From Atopsyche davidsoni (lineage: Eukaryota; Arthropoda; Insecta; Trichoptera; Hydrobiosidae), in NCBI GenBank assembly GCA_022113835.1, contig JAILWY010000005.1:5040501-5104500 (forward strand): DNA of 64,000 nt, given 5' to 3'. The notes below the pieces were generated by a model. It was not told where the DNA came from, ran no database searches, and saw only the letters and a list, made by a program, of their open reading frames with translations. The translations under genes were made by a program, and so were the position numbers. The number at the start of each line of letters is the position of its first letter. Position 1 is the stretch's first letter. This document shows positions 1 through 11,910 of the stretch, in pieces.

Positions 1-2539
1 ATTTATAAAACAATATTAAATTTAACTACAAACTTAATAAAATTTAAACAGGTCAAATACCCCGCATTAAAGTAATGCTTTCAAACTTCAGTATCGCAGA
101 AGATAAGATAAGTTTGGTAATTTGTCGCCTTAAAATTTATCTTCATTACTCTAACGGCAAGTAATTCTAAATCAATTGATTAAAACATCTTGAGTTTCTC
201 TATACGCACCGCGCGTGTAGGTAGGCAGGGAGGTAGGTAATTCGTTACACGTCCCCACACAAAACAATACAACCGCGTAATAGGTTCCTCCCTCGGCTCC
301 ATCCCTCCTACCCTCCCCAGCTACCCTCTTGTTAGTTACACCCCCCCACCGTCTTGTTGCAGGAGAATCGGAGCTTCGTACTCACTGAATTCTAAATTAA
401 AGCGGACCCGGAACGAACACGAGCATTTATATATATATATAAATATATATATAATCAGTAATCTTTTCAAATTTAAAAAAAGGTGGAACTTATTTTTGGC
501 CGTGTATTTTTGGTCATAAGAAAATCAAACCAAGAATATCTCAAGAAGAGACGATTGAAATGTTTAACTATGTGGAGACTTTTCAATTAAAACATAGCAA
601 AACCTTTCAATTCTGATTGGGTTAGGTTGGCCTTGTTCCTCCCAATCGAACATGCCAGAGGCCGTGTATTTATTTAGGAACCTTTCCTGTGAATGTCCTT
701 TCTTGTATCTTTTTCATCGAATTAAAAATCATGACAGATTCTAATAATAAAAATGTATTGTTCATGAGTGTTCGAGTTTAGCTCATGAGCTTCATAAGTT
801 AGTAACCGAAAGCAATACAAACCTGTCGTGTTGTGTTTTAAATGAAATAAATTTATTTTTGTGATTACTTAACCTTTTGTTAACCTTTATTCACCTCTAA
901 TAAGCAAGGATCAAACCATAAAATATCGTGGCGTGACTGCCTTTCGTGTTTCAAAAATTTATTTCCAATTCGAATAAATCGTTTGTCCTCTAAATCACAT
1001 TACAAATTTATGAATGTACCGATATTAAATGGCTGACTCATTTTCTTTGGTTAACTTTTACGTGAAATATTTAAGATTTAAAATTGAATTTCACTTTTTT
1101 TTTGCAAACGAATGTCGATTATTTTGTTAATGTGTCATCGAAATCTTTTTTGTAAATATTGATAACCAATCACTGAAATTATTTATAGCAGTATAGTGAA
1201 TATATATATTTAAATATTTAACTACAAGCACAGTCAAAAAGTTATGGTTTAAATATATATCTAAGAGCAATTACTCATTATTTGGATGTCTCTTAGATAT
1301 AGCATTCTCAGATATTAATCTTTATTTGTAAAATTCATTTAGATAACTTAAAATTTCTAAATGGCGTAGATTTTTTTATTGATGCGGTTAAAGATTTCAA
1401 TTAAAATGATAGTATCATTATGTTGTTATATTTTAAATATAAATCCATGACGTCAAAAAAAATTGCACGTCGGCTAGTCTGAAAAATTTTCCAGTTGGAC
1501 CTAAATTCTAAATATATCCCAGGCTTATGTAGTCAGACTCACTCCAGTTTTAACGTTTTTAAGGCCAATTTGTGTTTAAATAATATTTTACAGTACAAAT
1601 AACTTTTAAAAAAATATATATTTAACTTTTACCCTCGTATAAACTTACCTATAATATTCTCTGGTTTTAACATTCATATATTACATATAAACTGTAGTTT
1701 TCAGTTACACTCGAATGGAATTCTAAAAAACTTTATCCTTTATTACAATATACTCCAAACAAATAATGTTTGTGTATACAAAGTTTAAAGTGATGTTATT
1801 TTCTGTCATTAGTTGGAAGCTTATCCGTGCGGTTATTCTACGATAAACCTCAACGCTAAGTCCTAATTTCTGTTTGCATTGTCCAAATGTATGTTTAATG
1901 TAGAGAGATGTTATCATAATTATCCTAGTAAATCGCATGTAGTCCATGTGGCGTTATGTCACAAGTTATATGAATCAGTTCACAGATATGTCTGCTTCCA
2001 CGAAAGGACTTACGCTTATCAAAAGGTTATAAGTTATCACGCTCGGAATTGTCTACTAAAGTAATATTGCTCATAAAGTATTACTGGTACAGCAGATGTT
2101 TGAGGATAAAATCTTCAGAACGGTGCAAAAGTTTGATTCTGATTGTATGGAAATACAAGCTACGACTTCTTATAATGTTATATCATTATCTCCTTTTGAT
2201 TATATTATGGTATAAATGAACAAATAATCGTTTTGAGTCATATATTCGATCCTAGAAATTGGCAACAAGACGACCCACAAACCGGTATTCAATATAAATG
2301 TCTGAATATGTTTATATGATATATGATATTATTGCAAGCCAATAAACGCAGATATGTATGTATGAAAGCTAACGTTATCAAGTCAAAGATACAATATAAG
2401 TAATACATCTTTTTTAAACTGAATTATCCATTAAACCTACTAATAAATACTTGTGTCACAATGGAGTCGTATTATCCAGTAAGCACACTACTCAATACAA
2501 AATGATAAGCCGTACGGACTAAGTCCTAAATCCCTTATC
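1..2539. other. AT-rich non-coding DNA with one GC-richer block
   Basis: No gene is seen. A block at about 190-415 stands out: a GTAGGTAGG-type purine run near 217-240 is followed by a long pyrimidine run (about 285-355), then normal-complexity sequence. A perfect TGACGTCA octamer lies at 1448-1455. Open frames here are short, start or end in AT-rich sequence and have no protein character. Confidence 0.6.
427..455. repeat. (TA)n microsatellite
   Basis: An almost pure TA dinucleotide run with a central AAA interruption. It is simple sequence with no other signal. Confidence 0.9.
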
Positions 2540-2610
2540 AGATGTCTGCCTGCACGATATTTCTCGCTCAGACGTTTGTCTGACGTCACAAGTCCTCAGG
2601 CGATCAGTGT
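2540..2610 (+). promoter_or_regulatory. Candidate promoter with CRE octamer and arthropod initiator
   Basis: A perfect TGACGTCA palindrome (CREB/ATF-type) lies at 2581-2588. An arthropod initiator TCAGT follows at 2604-2608, which would put +1 at A2606. No TATA box is placed correctly, and the +28 to +33 stretch does not fit the DPE consensus. The sequence changes here from AT-rich to balanced composition and stays so for about 500 bp, ending at a donor site. TCAGT alone is common by chance; the call rests on the combination. Confidence 0.35.
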
Positions 2611-3099
2611 TCAACAACGCGACAAACGAGAGGCAAGCGTTTCAAAAGAGACTACCGAGTTAAACAAAGAAAGCGACTGTCGCGAGTGAATCAGACGGGA
2701 TCTAGATTATATATACGAGTAGATAAACGTGTATACTCTCTTTGATCTGAAAGACATAAAGGTTAAAGTATAATTCTACTTCAAAAACACAGACAAATAT
2801 TCCTTCAGTGTGTTACAAAGAGTTTTAAATGCAATAGTTTTAATAAAGCTTTTAACGTACTTTTACTCATATATAGCTCATAATACTACGTTGATTATTT
2901 TAAATTATATTTGCGCCCACAAGCAAGCAATGCAACCTGCAGTTTTTAGTTTCACTGATTTGATAGTTTTGATATTAAATGTATTACTTCTCGTGGCAAC
3001 ATCAGCTTCTCAAGTATCCGAGACCGGATGATCCTGCGGTGTAATTCGATAGCATCCTGGGGAGACTTGCCGTACTGGCAGGCAAACGATACTCCCAAG
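2606..3099 (+). other. Candidate 5' non-coding exon of a + strand gene
   Basis: This balanced-composition stretch lies between a promoter-like segment and a strong donor, AAG|GTAAGC (intron from 3100). No long frame is open. The first ATG gives a two-codon frame, and a second ATG at 2930 opens a 33-codon frame ending at 3031. That peptide has a hydrophobic run rich in L, V and I followed by A-T-S-A-S, like a signal peptide. It could be an upstream ORF or chance. A 3' splice site-like TATTCCTTCAG at 2797-2807 means an internal exon from 2808 is an alternative. The donor sits 4.5 kb upstream of the first recursive splice site on the same strand. RNA data would be decisive; from sequence alone this is a moderate call. 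Confidence 0.4.
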
Positions 3100-3105
3100 G
3101 TAAGC
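3097..3105 (+). other. 5' splice site, AAG|GTAAGC
   Basis: The donor matches the consensus at +1 to +5 and follows a GC-balanced segment, while the downstream side soon returns to AT-rich sequence. It is the proposed start of the giant intron containing the three recursive splice sites. Confidence 0.4.
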
Positions 3106-5390
3106 CGGATGGTGGTTAGAAACTATACCTAGCAATACTGACCGCTCTTTAAACAATATATAATGCGCCACAGTACTGAGCTAATGATTGCTTAACAAGC
3201 AGAAAACACCTCACAAGATTCAGAGAAAGCATTAATTCACTATTCATATTTAGTAAGAAAAAGGTCACCTCTTCTCTAATTTCTCATCTAAAGAGTGGTC
3301 CTTTAATGCATATCACGTATGTTTTATACAAAATCTACGTTAAAAAGTTTTTAGAATCAAAGATAAAACCTATGAATATACGAAGGTTTAAAAACCTGTA
3401 AGTATAGCAAGTTTGAATGTATTGCTTAAACTATCTACAGTCTAGTATTTTTAAACAATGAAATGTCAATTTTCATATGCTTCTATTGAGTGGATTTACG
3501 GGTAAAAACTTCATCAAAAACGGACGTTTTTCCAATGAAATGAATCAAATATCTGTTGAAAATTTTAAAATGAAATATTTATTTCTAGAGTATTAAATAT
3601 TAAACGTTGCAGAGCTCGTGACGCGGTGCGATAGCGTGAGGTAATGAAAAATATCAAAGCCTTTGGCAGATTTGTGTTTTGTTTGAAATAAATACTTTAA
3701 TAACGCAAATGAAAATTACTCCAAAGTCGTTTCTACCGATAAAATTTATTAAATGACATCTATTGCATAAATATCTATAAAAAATATATTGGGTTAGTTT
3801 AGTATAATCAAGAGAAAATATTTTTGGTTTCTCAGTACTTTGTGCTTTCATACAAAATATTAAATCAATGTTTTGATATGAGGCTTCCTAAAAGAAACAA
3901 GCATTATGAAACAGCTGATCTTTGTAACTAAATCTGTGAGAGATTTTTCACTCTAAAGAACAATTAAAAAAATACCGTCATCGAAGATGTTTCTGTGGGG
4001 CAAAAAAAGTTCTCACAATTAAAACCAGTAGTGTCGTACGTCGTTAAGAATTATTTATTTCTTTAAATACACTGCTGAACATTAAGTACATATAAAAAAA
4101 TTTAAGATATAAATTTTAACTAGAACATAATTAATTTTAATAACAGTTCGTGTGCAAAAAAAAACTTAAATATTCTTATTAAATCTTTCATTTAATAGAG
4201 ACTTTAATGTAACTCATAATTAAACGTACATTGCACAATTGATTGTTAAAAAAAATTACACCCCGTCAATTGTTTCCGGTTTTATTTCGTTATTTTCTCT
4301 AATAGTGTTATAAAAGTTAAAATCACAAGCCATTGTCTCAACCATTACAGCGTCCCCGCAGAGCCTGCATGGTCTCAGGGGTGTAATGAAACCACAACCA
4401 ACAAACGTACAGTGTCATGGGGAAGATTCCTAACGACATGCTTTTCTTTTTAATTCTTCACTACTTGCTAATACTTGCTAACCCACTATTCACCCTATAA
4501 TTTTTTTTTACAAAATAAAATAAGTTAAAACCAAATCGAACACTTTAACTTTGATTACTTAGATTTAGATAACTTTGATTTGATTAATTAACTTTGATTT
4601 ATTAATATTTTTAATAAAATACTTTAGTGATTTTTTCACATGCTAATTTTATTTGTGACCGATTTCGCCAGCGGTTTCACTTTTTTTATGATTGTACAAC
4701 GGAACTAAAATTCAGCAACAACGTTAGATATTTTTTTTATAATTCATGTTTAATTTGTTTTAAATTACAGTAAATATATATTTAGAGTATATGATTATTT
4801 TACAGATATTACAAATATACGATAGGAATAATATAACAGAGGAAGTACTCAGTACTCGCCAGTCAATCCAACTCCTTAGGTTCCGATTAATGTCCAGTCG
4901 TTAACCAGAAGAGGTGCCGGTGAATAGGAATTCCTTCCATACAATTAATCAGTTTAATTATCTCTGACTAAAGCTTTACCTCAACTAATTGTTCGTTTAC
5001 CAAGGGTGGTTAGTTGTCTGGCGTACTTCTGTAAACTAAATCCTTTAAAATCAATACACGTTCTAGAAATCCAACATTATTACATATCCATGATTAATGT
5101 ATGATTATTGTGAATGTGTATTAGATGTAAATTTGATAAAAATTATTTATCATTCATGTATGTCAGAGAGAAATAAAGATTATTATGCATCATGGCTAAC
5201 GATGTAGTGAGCTACTGAACGAGTGTGGAGCTATTTTTTTTTAATGTTATTATTATATATAATTGATATAATCAGCTAATTTATATGGCAGCTGTCGTAT
5301 AATATAGATTAAAATAAAAACCTTTAAGCATTTTTTATTATTACTAAATTGAATTTCATTTGCAACAAAATTATCTTTATTCTTCAAACA
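3106..5390. other. AT-rich intronic or intergenic filler
   Basis: No gene is seen. The only structured part is an imperfect hairpin at 4343-4388, where CATTACA and CCCC pair with GGGG and TGTAATG across a GC-rich loop. A short mixed block at about 4850-5020 shows no motif I recognise. Confidence 0.6.
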
Positions 5391-5400
5391 ATAAACTTAC

Positions 5401-5690
5401 CGTTAAAACTTAGCAAGTAAATGATTAAACCCATAAAATACTTTCCAAGCCGCAGCTCTCGACACGGAGTTCACGATCCCTGCCGCGTTGTGCAAAAAGC
5501 CGCACCGCCGCCGCACTTGGCGACCGCCGATCACACTCGGTCTCATTAGGCAGTGGTCGCCAACCGCAGCGGCTGACCGACGTGCCACTTAAACTTTAGT
5601 CATTTGTCTTTGATTTCTGCTGCCCGCCAACAGACCTCGGCAAGGACTTCATGCAATGCAGTCCCCTGCACCGCTGACTGTCGTACTTTG
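5401..5690 (-). other. CpG-rich block, candidate antisense exon with donor
   Basis: On the - strand this GC- and CpG-rich block ends in AACG|GTAAGTTT, a near-perfect donor with the exon's last base at 5401. A 61-codon frame (5588 to 5403) reads through it on the - strand, but its arginine/alanine-rich product is what CpG-rich DNA gives by chance. The block could be the first exon and promoter of an antisense non-coding RNA, or a conserved enhancer where the donor is coincidental. Confidence 0.3.
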
Positions 5691-5989
5691 CATAGTATTG
5701 CACTTAACATCACCATTATTACAAATACTTAGTCAATATATAAATATTTAAAAAATATTATTTCAGAAAAAAAATATAATTCTACCTATATCTGCCAAAT
5801 TTAACTAAATAACAACACAAATAGCTGTGAAAAAAAAACGATTTTTTTTATTTTTTATTTTGATCTAAATTTTGGTCATGTCGGTCTGTTATATCAAAAG
5901 CACCTAGTATGAAATTATAAAAAAATGATATTATGTTTTCTGTTAGTGAATTTGTAAGACTTATCCAAGCAGTTAAATTAGGTATGATA

Positions 5990-6490
5990 TAGTTTTTTTA
6001 CTGCGCATAATCGTAAAACCGCAGATACTTTTAAATTCAGATAACAATGTTTAAATACAAAACCTGCAGTTAAATTCTTCCAACGCCGCGCCGGCACGAG
6101 AAAAACTTTTCCAAAATGGTGGAAGCGCAGGTATTTGCCATTCGTTAGACCAAAAATTACCTTCATAACTATCTCGGTAGACGGAATCACACCCATCGCC
6201 ACTCTGCCGGCACGCACATCTCGTGACCAAACAATCTCCAACCCCTAACGGCCTCCCAGCCCATTATATCTAACACTTTAATAGCCCGTGCAAAATTACC
6301 TTAGTTTAGATCTCATACAGACATTAAACTTTTACCCTTTTAAATGGGCTCGTGCTTCACGACGCTTAAGTAAATTTTCACCCTACAATGGCCGCAGTCC
6401 CCCGTGAAGCCGGCATTATGTCGTAATTTAATTTTTGGCGAATTTACTCGGTGCATTGTCTCTGTCTCCATACTAAAGCAAGATGTTCTG
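5990..6490. other. Balanced-composition block, candidate regulatory element
   Basis: About 500 bp of non-repetitive, CpG-containing sequence in AT-rich surroundings. It includes ATGGC (reverse of GCCAT) at about 6388 and several GCCGGC motifs. An 87-codon - strand frame (6241-5978) has no recognisable features. Confidence 0.3.
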
Positions 6491-6499
6491 AGAATGCAG

Positions 6500-7580
6500 C
6501 CGACCGAAGCATCTCTGCAAACTTTAATGTCACTTTAAAAGCTGCTAAATGTAAACATTTATTTATTATCTAGATTCAGATTAATTTCATATTTTAGATT
6601 TATTCCAATTTGGGGTTTTACTTAAACTAATATTGAATACTGTTTAAAAATAACATTACTAATAGTTGAAAATGTACTACCCGTTATTTTTTGTTCTTAT
6701 TTATCCAAAGTATATAGTTAATTGATTTTAAATTTGACGCAATGTCATATTTAAATAGTGATGTTTTTTTTTATTATTTTAAAGCAGAGTTTATAATGAG
6801 TGAAAGCTTAAGACACTGATAGAAGATTCGAGTAGTTAAAATTTAAAACTGACGCTTATATTTACAAACCTATAAAGATCTGTTCATTTAACTCTAGAAA
6901 AAATACTCATATTTAACTTTAGCTTATTATTATTATAATCAAAGACACCAATACAATATCCTCCACGCATCAATAAACGACCGTAATAAAATAAATTTCG
7001 AAAATTTTGTTTTTTAAAAATTCACATTTATCCTTAATTTTAGAATAAAGCATATTCAATAAACTTTTTGGGATAAAAAGTATTTAATACCCTTTTTATC
7101 CCTATTGGTGCTGCAAAACAACTAAATTCTATTTTCCTATAAGTTCAAAAAACAAAACAAACATGTCCAAAACTCAATTAAATGCCAAAAACTCGGGCGC
7201 CTTGTTCAAAGTTTCCCCAATACTTCTGACGTCAGCGGGAATGTCTGATTGCCTGAGAAAGTTCATTATTATGATTATTTCAATAATAAACAAAAAGCTC
7301 TGGGTCTCTCCAACAATGCGTCGAATTTATCAAAAGCTCTGCTCTTTATACGGCTTTAATTTAAATTCTTGCTTTTCGATTATATAAAACCTTATGAATT
7401 CTGCGAATGAAACCTTAGACGTGGACTATTTTTATCTTTGATATAGCATTACACGCACCTGGTTTATTTATATTGTCTGTAATTTTAAACATTAAACAAT
7501 TCCCAATAAAAGCTTATAAATAACATAAAAGCTTTCAGAATATTTTTTAAACTGTGATGATTTTGTGTGCATTATATAAT
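6500..7580. other. AT-rich stretch with a small CRE-containing block
   Basis: Mostly low-complexity AT sequence. A normal-complexity segment at about 7160-7340 contains a perfect TGACGTCA at 7227-7234. The open frame at 7163-7387 has no protein-like character. No gene is seen. Confidence 0.5.
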
Positions 7581-7585
7581 ATTAT

Positions 7586-7672
7586 GCTAATTTATATATT
7601 TTTTGTTGTTTCAGGTAAGCGGACAATGAAAACAAATTTAATAAAATACACTTACTACCGCAGGCTTTAATG
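7586..7672 (+). other. Recursive splice site 1 with recursive-splicing exon
   Basis: GCTAAT (candidate branch A at 7590) lies 24 nt before a TTTTTTGTTGTTTCAG acceptor ending at 7614. It is joined directly to GTAAGC at 7615, so acceptor and donor share a zero-length exon. A second strong donor, ATG|GTAAGA, follows at 7672/7673 and would define a 58-nt exon (7615-7672). No reading frame stays open through that exon, so it is unlikely to be a coding cassette. In Drosophila, sites of this form remove giant introns stepwise, and the downstream donor helps define the exon before it is skipped. The match is structural; splicing itself is inferred. Confidence 0.7.
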
Positions 7673-8099
7673 GTAAGATTACTGTAATTATTTCAAACGA
7701 CTTACTTTATTTCAAGAATATCAAATTATAATTATCATTCGATTAATGAATACAAAAATAAGAGAGTATCTAAAATATACAAAATCACTCAATAAAAACA
7801 AACGTTAATTTTTTGTGTAACAACAAGTATAACATATTTTTACTTCTAGCTTACTAACAGTCACACACATTAGTCATTTGTTGGCTGGCTTGTTTTTCAA
7901 CGAAATTACATTCTGTATTTTCCCATAAAATATGAATGCAAATATAGCTCCGACTCACGAGTTTCATATTTAATTTACCGTTTAATAATTTTCCTACCCG
8001 CCTAAAAACGTTTCCACAAAGGCAGCTTTCGCTTTCACCCCCTTTGAGCAAAGCTTATCGCTTATTTATCAAAAAATCATTTGATTTTGTTTCCTAGCC

Positions 8100-8960
8100 G
8101 CAATATTATGGCAGTGAAGCCATCAAGATAATGTGACGTCACACTAACACGCATCAGAAAAGTAGTTTTGCTTATCAATATTTTTCTTCAAATAAACATT
8201 TCCAGCCTTCGAGTGCGTCAAATCGAAATTCTTAAATAAAAACTTTCATCATATAATTTCAAAGATGTTTTCATATTCACCATACAGTGCTACATATAGT
8301 GTACATTAATTTAATAATTATGTATCGTTTTAGTTCAAAGTAATTTATTTGATTGTTTTGGTAAATTAGTATTAACATTTAATCTTTGTTCAGTAAACTT
8401 GGTGTAAGCTTGAATTAATAAAACTATAGTTAATATTAACACAATAAAAACGTCAAATCTCAGTTGTAACGCTTTACGTGCAGATCACCGATATTTCCAC
8501 GTCCACAAATTGCTTTTTCGGAGCAGACTTGCACGCAATTTGTAGATTTTGAGCTTACTTTCTTGATATAAAAAGGCGTTTTCACGAACTATGGGGCTGA
8601 ATACTGTAAATAAACATATATTCTCGTAGCCTGGGGCAGTTGAAATACGATTTTTATGACTTGTTTTTCGTCTCGTGTTGATTAACGAGACGACGTAGCG
8701 TGTGTATTCCGCGTATGCCTTTCTATGTGACTTTTGAAATAGTACAGGAAAAAAAAGCTTTTCGGCAATGTAAACGCGAGCTTTTCATACTCTGCCTAGC
8801 GTAGTCGATGTGCTTGTTTCTGGGGCTGGCATTTAATACGAGCATCTGTTTATAATTTAAGTGGGATTCTTGATAATTTGACGCCACACAGATTAAAACT
8901 TAATTTCATTCCTGCCCGCATTGCGTCGGAATATTATATTACTCTAAAATAAACACTCAG
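8100..8960. other. Balanced-composition block with CRE palindrome
   Basis: A 12-bp perfect palindrome TGTGACGTCACA at 8132-8143 contains the full CREB/ATF octamer. Balanced sequence continues from about 8460 to 8940 with scattered CpGs. There is no coding potential. It could be a conserved enhancer cluster. Confidence 0.35.
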
Positions 8961-9670
8961 TAATTTAGATAAAATACGCCTTCGTATGAAGAAGTTAATT
9001 TCTCTACAAAACTGGTTTTAAATACTTTTACACGTACTGAAAATTTTTTGTTTGGCTATTAAAAACCATAAGTAAGCTTTGAATACTGAAACATCTCATA
9101 CTGTTAATATTTAAAATATTTTCAGTTGTATAATTTATAAATGACATTTAATGAAGTACAATAAAAATAATTAGTTATAAAAAAAATTTTAAATTTGGCC
9201 GGCTAGGCAATCCAATTTTTTTTTGAAGATTTAGACCAAAATATCTAAAAACTTTGCACCACCTGAAACCAATACAAATCCAAAGGAATCCTCAAAGTTT
9301 TTTTTTATTTATTTAAACTGCACAGTAGGCCTTTAATTCAATATTATTATTAATTAAGATCATTTTTTACGGAATATATTAATTTTAAATAAAAACAGAG
9401 TTTTAATTTTACATTTATCGATTATTGCACCTGCTTGACCATATTGAATAGTTTGTACTTAAATGTAAGTAAACAGTTCTGATACTTTTATTTAAATTCA
9501 TTGTTTACATAATCTCATTTTCCTTTAATTCGTTTTATTTATATAAAGAAAGCTACAAAATAAAGTAAAAATATCAAAGACTTGTTGCAGCCATAAATTC
9601 AGTGAATTTTTTTAAAGTAATCTCTTTTCACAGTCTGGAAAACAGAATCCTCGTGAATAAGCTTATGAAC
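8961..9670. other. AT-rich filler
   Basis: No gene, repeat with defined ends or strong motif cluster is visible. A short GC-richer patch at about 9195-9300 (near GGCCGGC) may be an old transposon remnant, but I find no partner copy in the window. Confidence 0.6.
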
Positions 9671-9675
9671 TTGTC

Positions 9676-9745
9676 CCTTTTCTCGATTTGAACCCGCAAC
9701 CTGTTGCGTAGAAATCCACATTATCCGTTTTACCAAATAATCCAA
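9676..9745 (-). repeat. tRNA-like sequence, probable SINE or tRNA relic
   Basis: Read on the - strand it has an A-box-like TGGTAAAACGG and a B-box-like GGGTTCAAATC about 40 nt later, the spacing of an internal RNA polymerase III promoter. Acceptor and T-stem pairing is poor, so it is not a functional tRNA. A short tRNA-derived SINE head is the most likely origin. Confidence 0.35.
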
Positions 9746-9929
9746 TATACCTACTTAGAGCAGTAACAAGTAAAAATTAAATGAGTTTAATGTTAAGTAC
9801 GTATTTTCAAACAAAAACTGTAAAATTGACGCGAACAGCGCGGATCGTAAAAAGCTTCGTGCTGAAATAATTTTCATATATATAATGTTTAATTTCCATG
9901 AAAAGTTTGTTTGATTCTTATTTAATTTA

Positions 9930-10140
9930 ACTGCATGACGTATTCGCAGCCTTTGTGTAAAAAATATGAAATTGATTTTACAAATGGCGGACTTATCGAT
10001 TGTAATTTCCTTTGTCCCCGGGCCTCGGCAGGAAATCTCGTAGAATTTATCGGCATAATAAATTTGACCATAGGCTATTTTGGGCCACAAATTGCACCCT
10101 CATGAGAGCTTTGCGGCAGCCATTTTGATTTATAAATTTC
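9930..10140. other. Block with overlapping Pho-type and Exd/Hox-type sites
   Basis: GCCATTTTG at 10119-10127 (Pho/YY1 consensus) overlaps TGATTTAT at 10126-10133 (Exd/Hox-type). The surrounding 200 bp is less AT-biased than its flanks. TGATTTAT alone occurs several times in the window at about chance frequency, so only the composite arrangement is notable. Confidence 0.3.
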
Positions 10141-10499
10141 ATTTTCAAATTTACCATGAAAAAGTTTTGTTTCAAGTTTATTTTTGTAAGACAAATTATT
10201 GACCACGATATTCAACATTGAATTACGTATTAATAACAATATATTTGTTTATATACTCGTTATACACGTTTTCTTTTATATTATGACATTATGAAATTTT
10301 GAAATTTAAATCGAGATAACGTTTATCACATCGAATTCTTATCTGAAGTATAAATATAACATGTTTAATGTTTTCACAAAACTCATAAATAAAGCTGATA
10401 TATTATATTCCTTGCCGTTTTTCGATTAACATAAAATAGCACCTTTCATTTTCATATTGAAAAACATTAAATTTAAAGCAACCAGATAGTTTTCATGAA

Positions 10500-10610
10500 A
10501 TCTTTTCGTAGCAAAAGTGGGTGGATAGTAGAAGGTACTAGCTTGAGGGTGGAGAAGGTCTACAAGCGGTATCGACTGCGGTTCGAGCCGATCCGTTATA
10601 CTCCTACATA
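10500..10610 (+). repeat. tRNA-like sequence, probable SINE remnant
   Basis: A B-box-like GGTTCGAGCCG (about 10579) lies downstream of a weak A-box-like TGGATAGTAG (about 10523). The whole stretch is GC-richer than its flanks. No proper cloverleaf forms. A decayed tRNA-derived element is likely. Confidence 0.3.
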
Positions 10611-10619
10611 AATTCTAAG

Positions 10620-11660
10620 GTCTATGTTAAATATGCTGGTCCGTAAAGGGGATTTTAAAATACTCATAAACTTCCAGTCTACATCCCCATTACATGCTCA
10701 CTCTTCTATAAATGTTATTTTAACATCCCTATTTTAATTTTTTTCATTTCGAATCCACTTTAAATTGATTTCAACAGCATATATTGAGACTCGAGCTTAT
10801 AAATATTTTCATGATATTTATGAACCTGAATACTCAAAAACAAGCTTTTTATGTTATTTTTAGAAGACTTAATACTTTGAATTTAATTTTAAATTCTTGT
10901 GACTATATTTAATATTTTTAAATGTAAAAAGCTACCTCCGTGGATACTTGTACGTCACTTTAAAAAAATATCGGTAGAATTCCAGTCTCGTGTCGGTTGT
11001 GCTGCTTGAGCCGTCTGTTGATCTGTCTTATTTTCAATTACAGCAGACTGAGTCAAAGTTGGAACATTTATATCCCACAACAGGGGTTGGTTGTATTTTC
11101 ACTGCTGCTGAAGGGGTGTTTCCTCAGATAACAGTGTTTAAGTAATATTTTTATTTGTTTTCTTTGGCATTAAATGCTCTGAATTTTTCGATAGAATTTT
11201 TAAAACACGTTAACATTCATTGTTTTTGTGTAATTTTAAATTTTATATACTCAAAAAGCCGTTTTTTTATAAGAAGAGAAGATTTATCAAACTTAAAATT
11301 TGCATGACCTAAGTACACTAAAATCCTTTGTTATGACTTTAAACAACTTTTTTTAAAATATATTTAAAATCTTTATACGACACTAATACAAGGTTTTAGA
11401 AATGTGATTAAAACACACTTGTTTGGTATAAGAATGTTATTTAAAAAATAAATTGTAGTCAATCATTATTTTACCATTAGCATACCATTCATATGTGAAT
11501 ACATTAATAAATATTTTACATACACAGATGAAAAATGCAAATAAATTCAGAATATTTTTTTATAACTACCAGGATGTTTTTTTCAACATGAATTTGCGTA
11601 GGTTCTACGCATTTTATCATATACTTATAACTACATATAATATTTCACATTAGTATCTTA
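10620..11660. other. AT-rich filler
   Basis: No gene is seen. A short balanced patch at about 10940-11120 carries no recognisable motif or repeat. Confidence 0.6.
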
Positions 11661-11669
11661 GTCTTTGTG

Positions 11670-11910
11670 CTTAACCCTTCAACAGCCCACGCAGTTAACC
11701 CGCCATAAAGTTGGCGCTAAACAGGCGGTCCTTCTAGGGAGGGTGTTTTCTACCCACTGCCCAATGGCACCACGAAATTAGTCGCAAGCCAGGCATTCCA
11801 GGACTCTCTCGGCGGGGACTCAAACGAGATCACCTCAAACTCACATAATTGGATGGGAAAATCACTTGGAGCTCACTGGGGCTTGAAGCTAACCTCTACT
11901 AGAAATGCAT
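11670..11910. other. GC-richer block, possible transposon relic
   Basis: About 240 bp of balanced sequence with sharp composition edges. On the - strand it contains a B-box-like GTTTGAGTCCCC (near 11810-11830). No inverted ends or target duplication can be made out. Either a decayed SINE or a regulatory block would fit. Confidence 0.25.

Noticed and set aside
1640..1655. - strand ATTATAG|GTAAGT fusion
   Set aside because: There is no pyrimidine tract upstream on the - strand; likely chance.
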